Below, one piece after another: positions 41,581 to 44,540 of a DNA stretch of 44,540 nucleotides. The position numbers were made by a program, and so were the translations under genes. The stretch is from NCBI GenBank assembly GCA_937967325.1, contig CALBSQ010000249.1, positions 1 through 44,540 of the forward strand, read 5' to 3'. This DNA comes from an uncultured Chloroflexota bacterium. GTDB taxonomy: Bacteria > Chloroflexota > UBA4733. Every line of letters begins with the position of its first letter. Positions within the stretch are counted from its first letter, which is position 1. A model generated the notes under the pieces. The model was not told the origin of the DNA. It saw nothing but the letters and a program-made list of their open reading frames with translations, and made no database searches.

Positions 41581-42003
41581 TCAATCCGAGGACGGCGCGG
41601 CGTCGGGACGCAGGATCAGTACCGGCACCCCCTCGCGGGGAAAGCGGCGGTCGAAGGTGTACATCCCGGTCAGGCTGTGGCTCTGCGCTTCGACCTGGAT
41701 CAGGGCATCGGCGAAGCTGACCCGCCCGGAGTTCCGACAGCCGAGCAGAGCGCTCGCCACAAGCGCCTTGTCCGTCCCCAGAACGCGGACGTTGCGTTTC
41801 ATAACGAAGGCGACGAGAGCGTCGACGATAGCAGCGCGCGGTACGGAGTAATGGTGGGCGAGAACGTAGCCCGCCTCGACCAACGCGACCAGACCGACGG
41901 CCAGTTCGGTCTCACGGTCGATCACGTCGGCCGCCAGGGCTCCGAGACGCGCATCCTGTGGCTTCAGGTAAGTCACCATCAAGCTGGTGTCGAGGCCGTT
42001 CAT
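41581..42003 (-). CDS. vapC: VapC-type PIN-domain toxin
   Basis: This 140-residue predicted Mg-dependent RNase toxin has PIN acidic residues at Asp in GLDTSLMVTYL, Glu in ALVEAGYVLAHHY, Asp in RVSFADALI and Asp in YTFDRRF. ATG 42003 overlaps the antitoxin stop (ATGA) and is preferred to the in-frame ATG at 42060. It is convergent with the WD40 gene. The target is probably tRNA or rRNA as for other VapC proteins, but this is not visible in the sequence. Confidence 0.87.
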   Translation of the reverse strand: MNGLDTSLMVTYLKPQDARLGALAADVIDRETELAVGLVALVEAGYVLAHHYSVPRAAIVDALVAFVMKRNVRVLGTDKALVASALLGCRNSGRVSFADALIQVEAQSHSLTGMYTFDRRFPREGVPVLILRPDAAPSSD

Positions 42004-42275
42004 CGGCCTTCCGCCGATTCCACCTTCGGACCCCAGCGCTCGTCGACCTGCGCGGCCCACGCCTGCTCTTCTTGCTCTGCCGGGTGTAACGCTGACGGTC
42101 GGCCGTAGGCGCTCAGACTGCCCGCCAGCGAGTCGTCATGCTCCGGCGGCAGGAAGCGCAGTTCCAGGTGGTCATCCACCACCCGCTGGACTGCCTGCCA
42201 GCCCGGGGCGATGCCCAGGGCCTCGCGCGCCCGGCGCTCGATCACAACCTGATATTTTGTCCCCACCGTCGTCAA
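42000..42275 (-). CDS. vapB: AbrB-type VapB antitoxin
   Basis: This is a 91-residue antitoxin. The start TTVGTKYQVVIERRAREALGIAPGWQAVQRVVDDHLELRFLP is the swapped-hairpin AbrB DNA-binding domain, and the acidic tail (DERWGPKVESAEGR) should occupy the toxin. It begins at TTG 42275 with GGAAGGA seven bases upstream. It heads a two-gene operon with the PIN toxin. Likely autorepressor. Confidence 0.85.
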   Translation of the reverse strand: MTTVGTKYQVVIERRAREALGIAPGWQAVQRVVDDHLELRFLPPEHDDSLAGSLSAYGRPSALHPAEQEEQAWAAQVDERWGPKVESAEGR

Positions 42276-42408
42276 ACGAATCGTCCTTCCGGTCCCATAG
42301 CCGCATCAGTCATACATCTAGCGTACCATCCAACATTTCAGCTCTCGTAGCACGACATCGACATGACGAGGTATGGTGGTGCGGGACTCTTTAGTTGACG
42401 ATATCGGT

Positions 42409-42423
42409 TACCAGGACCTGGTA
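42409..42423. promoter_or_regulatory. 15-bp odd palindrome
   Basis: TACCAGG and CCTGGTA flank a central A. A further ACCAGGT copy follows at 42430-42437. It lies between the vapB start (42275) and the OppD-type remnant, and could be an operator. The rest of 42276-42444 shows no gene. Confidence 0.3.
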
Positions 42424-42441
42424 TTGACTGACCAGGTGCAA

Positions 42442-42615
42442 CGGTAGTGGCGGCCCGGCGACTGCGCGTACGCCGGCGACACCGCGGCAGTGATCGATCA
42501 GCCTCGCCACCCCTACACGCAGTTGCTAGTCAGCCCTATCCCCAATCCGGATGCCGCACGAAAGTGGCAGGAGCGCCTGACGGTGCATCAGGCACGGTTA
42601 GCAGGTCTCGTGGAA
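42442..42615 (+). pseudogene. C-terminal remnant of an oligopeptide ABC transporter ATPase (OppD/DppD type)
   Basis: The frame through CAYAGDTAAVIDQPRHPYTQLLVSPIPNPD matches the conserved end of OppD/DppD/OppF ATPases (YAGxIVExG...VxxxPxHPYTxxLLxxxPxPD). The upstream frame stops at a TAG just before 42449, so Walker A, the ABC signature and Walker B are absent. Similarity fades after about 42615, before the regulator gene ends on the other strand. This is a decayed fragment with no function expected. Confidence 0.6.
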
Positions 42616-42681
42616 GGCTTGCCATTGCCTCGGCTAGGACGTTACGCTATGCTAAGCGGGACACGGCAAGCCGCGCTTGGC

Positions 42682-44540
42682 CTACTCCTCCAGCGCGCAG
42701 GCGACGACCTGCTCCATCCCCATCGCCTGCCCCTCGGCCCAGGCCGCGGCAAACTGGTCGAAGCCCAGCGCCGCTCGTGCCGTTGCGAGCATGCCCTGGC
42801 AGTCCGCGCGCTCGTCGGGATCAAACGACACCAACAACGGCGCGTACGCGGCGCTGGCGGCGCCGAGCAGCCACACGCCGCGCTCGAAGCTGCCGTGGTG
42901 TACTGCCAGCATGCCGGAATGGGCGAGCGCCCAGCCGCGACACCAGGGGTGCCCGCACAGCGCGAGCCCTTCGAGGCTCTCCCTCCACAGCGCCTGGGCA
43001 CGCGCGTAGTCCTGCTCCTGCCAGGCCAGCCGGCCCAGGTCTCCGAGAGTCAGCGCAGCCAGGTGCGCATCACCAATTGCCCGGCTGTGGTCGAGAATCT
43101 CCTGGAAGGCCGCTCTAGCTTGCTCCCGGTCCCCTTCTGTCTCGGCGATTCGAGCGGACTGGCGACGGGGGTCAACCACGCCTCGCTGGTTGCCGAGCTC
43201 CTGGAGGATGGCGCGGCTTTCTTCCACCAACGACTTCGCCCGCGCCAGATCCCCGCGCAGCCGGAAGACGTTAGCCAAGGCCAGCAGCGTTTGCGCAGTG
43301 AGGGGGCGATCGCCGATCTGGCGAAAGATAGCCAGGCTCTCCTCGAGCCAGGTCTGCGCGCCGGCGTAGTTTCCGCCGGCGCGCGCGAGACCGCCGAGGT
43401 ATTGACAAATCACGGCGAGGCCCCGCCAGTGTCGCGTCTCTCGGTAGAGCGCGAGGCTTTCCTCCAGCAGCGCTCGCGCCTGATCGTGCTCGCCGTGCAT
43501 CCAGGCAAAACGTCCCAGATCGCCCAGCGCCCAGGCCAGCTGCCAGCGATTGTCGTGTGCCCTCGTTAGCGCGATGTTCTGGTCATAGAGCGCCTTCCCT
43601 CGCGCTTCATCTCGTTGGGCGATGAGCAGGCTGCCGAGGCACCGCAGGATACTGCTGGTGCCGTAGACGTCGCCAATCGCTTGGAGCAGGGTAAGGCTTT
43701 CTTCCATGTGGGCGCGACCACGAGCCTGGTCGCCATCTTGCTCCACCGCCAGGTGGCCTAGCTCGTGGAGCGCCATGCCACGACTCCATGCGTCGCCCAG
43801 TTCTGTCGCCAGCCGTAGGCCTTCCTCCACGGATTCGCGTGCGGGAACGGGGTCTCCGGCATAAGACGCCAGGATGCCGTGGCCCACCAGCGCCCTCGCT
43901 CGCGCGATGGTCGGTGCGGGGGCCGCGGCAAGCAGCCGTTCCAGCCACTGCCGCCCCTCCGCCCGATAGCCCCGGATCTCCCAGAAGGAGTACAGGTGGC
44001 TTGCCACGCGCAGGCCCGCCGGCGGGTCGTCACGGAGGCACCAGCCGAGGGCCGCCCGCAGGTTGTCGTGTTCGGTTTCCAACCGGTCCAGCCATGTCAC
44101 CTGACGCGGTCCGGCCTTCTCCGCCCACGCTTGCTCCACCAGCCGCAGCGCCCAGCCGCTCAGCCGTCGGGAAGTTGAGTCGGTCTCATTGACCTCATCC
44201 AGCCGCTCCTGGGCGTACTGCCGGATCGTCTCCAGCATCCGGTAGCGCGCCGCGTCGTGGCGTTGTTCCACCAGGATGAGGGATTGGTCGGCCAGGCGCG
44301 CCAGCTGTGGGAGGACGTGCGCCGCCTCAATCCCCTCTCCTTGCCCGACCACTTCGGCGGCCTCCAACGTCCAGCCGCCGGCAAAGACGGACAGCCGGTG
44401 GAAGAGGGCGCGTTCCGACGCTGCCAGGAGGTCGTAGCTCCAATCGACGGTGGCGCGGAGCGTCTGTTGCCGCGGCGCCGCGGTGCGACCGCCGGTGAGC
44501 AGCCCGAAGCGATCGGCGAGTCGCTGCGCGATCTGCGCCA
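42682..44540 (-). CDS. AfsR-like ATPase/TPR regulator, C-terminal part only
   Basis: At least 619 residues of a second large regulator; the frame is open to the window edge, so HTH and Walker motifs lie outside. The first in-window residues, RLADRFGLLTGGRTAAPRQQTLRATVDWSYDLL, are the standard end of the AfsR-type NB-ARC module, followed by LFHRLSVFAGGWTLEAAEVV (winged-helix part) and MLETIRQYAQERL. From about 150 residues on there are repeated TPR-like helical pairs (for example ARALLEESLALYRE, AQTWLEESLAIFRQIGD). It resembles the complete protein at 3406-6210 in order but not closely in sequence. Confidence 0.88.
   Translation of the reverse strand, partial: AQIAQRLADRFGLLTGGRTAAPRQQTLRATVDWSYDLLAASERALFHRLSVFAGGWTLEAAEVVGQGEGIEAAHVLPQLARLADQSLILVEQRHDAARYRMLETIRQYAQERLDEVNETDSTSRRLSGWALRLVEQAWAEKAGPRQVTWLDRLETEHDNLRAALGWCLRDDPPAGLRVASHLYSFWEIRGYRAEGRQWLERLLAAAPAPTIARARALVGHGILASYAGDPVPARESVEEGLRLATELGDAWSRGMALHELGHLAVEQDGDQARGRAHMEESLTLLQAIGDVYGTSSILRCLGSLLIAQRDEARGKALYDQNIALTRAHDNRWQLAWALGDLGRFAWMHGEHDQARALLEESLALYRETRHWRGLAVICQYLGGLARAGGNYAGAQTWLEESLAIFRQIGDRPLTAQTLLALANVFRLRGDLARAKSLVEESRAILQELGNQRGVVDPRRQSARIAETEGDREQARAAFQEILDHSRAIGDAHLAALTLGDLGRLAWQEQDYARAQALWRESLEGLALCGHPWCRGWALAHSGMLAVHHGSFERGVWLLGAASAAYAPLLVSFDPDERADCQGMLATARAALGFDQFAAAWAEGQAMGMEQVVACALEE

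Overview
The window is high-GC bacterial DNA, densely coded on both strands, with no rRNA, tRNA, CRISPR array, phage or transposase gene that I can see. Several traits suggest a soil-type Chloroflexota (Thermomicrobia- or Ktedonobacteria-like): Tat-type lipoprotein solute-binding proteins with long Ser/Ala/Thr linkers, AfsR-like ATPase/TPR regulators, a cupredoxin with an MPxTG-type tail, frequent GTG/TTG starts, and palindromic intergenic elements. The phylum call is an inference from style and not a database result.

Layout. 1-7.9 kb: the end of a HAMP histidine kinase, a FitAB-type toxin-antitoxin pair, an MFS exporter, a 934-residue AfsR-like regulator, a small membrane ORF, and a short gene followed by a secreted cupredoxin. 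8-12.4 kb: a PMT-type membrane glycosyltransferase, a small membrane protein, RadC, a membrane zinc-ribbon protein and a DedA protein. 12.4-16.9 kb: two divergent paralogous glycoside hydrolase lipoproteins and a large GT-C-like membrane protein. 17-36.7 kb: a catabolic island with two orphan ABC solute-binding lipoproteins, an AXE1-like esterase, a paralogue of it lacking the catalytic serine, a SelA-like PLP enzyme, UxuA-like and RraA-like enzymes, a stand-alone receiver protein, a two-subunit molybdenum hydroxylase followed directly by a BrnT/BrnA pair, an SDR, a phytanoyl-CoA-dioxygenase-like enzyme, a zinc alcohol dehydrogenase, a TIM-barrel isomerase and a GH95-like glycosidase. 36.7-41.6 kb: an AbrB-like antitoxin without a toxin, then a VWA / PP2C / protein kinase-zinc ribbon set that matches the TerY-P triad, followed by a zinc-ribbon seven-blade WD40 protein. 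41.6-44.5 kb: an AbrB/PIN toxin-antitoxin pair, a remnant of an oligopeptide ABC ATPase, and the C-terminal part of a second AfsR-like regulator that runs off the window.

How the genes may work together. The island reads as uptake and breakdown of complex, probably acetylated and uronate- or deoxysugar-containing, glycans. Glycosidases and an esterase release sugars, binding proteins capture them, and dehydrogenases, isomerases, a dehydratase and an aldolase-like protein process them. No ABC permease or ATPase is present, so the binding proteins must use transporters encoded elsewhere. The most coherent separate system is the TerY-P-type signalling module at 37.1-41.5 kb.

At least four unrelated long inverted-repeat elements (21.8, 27.8, 32.8 and 40.1 kb) lie between genes. 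Three gene remnants (AraC-type N-terminus, sugar-isomerase-like C-terminus, OppD-type C-terminus) show that the region has been rearranged.
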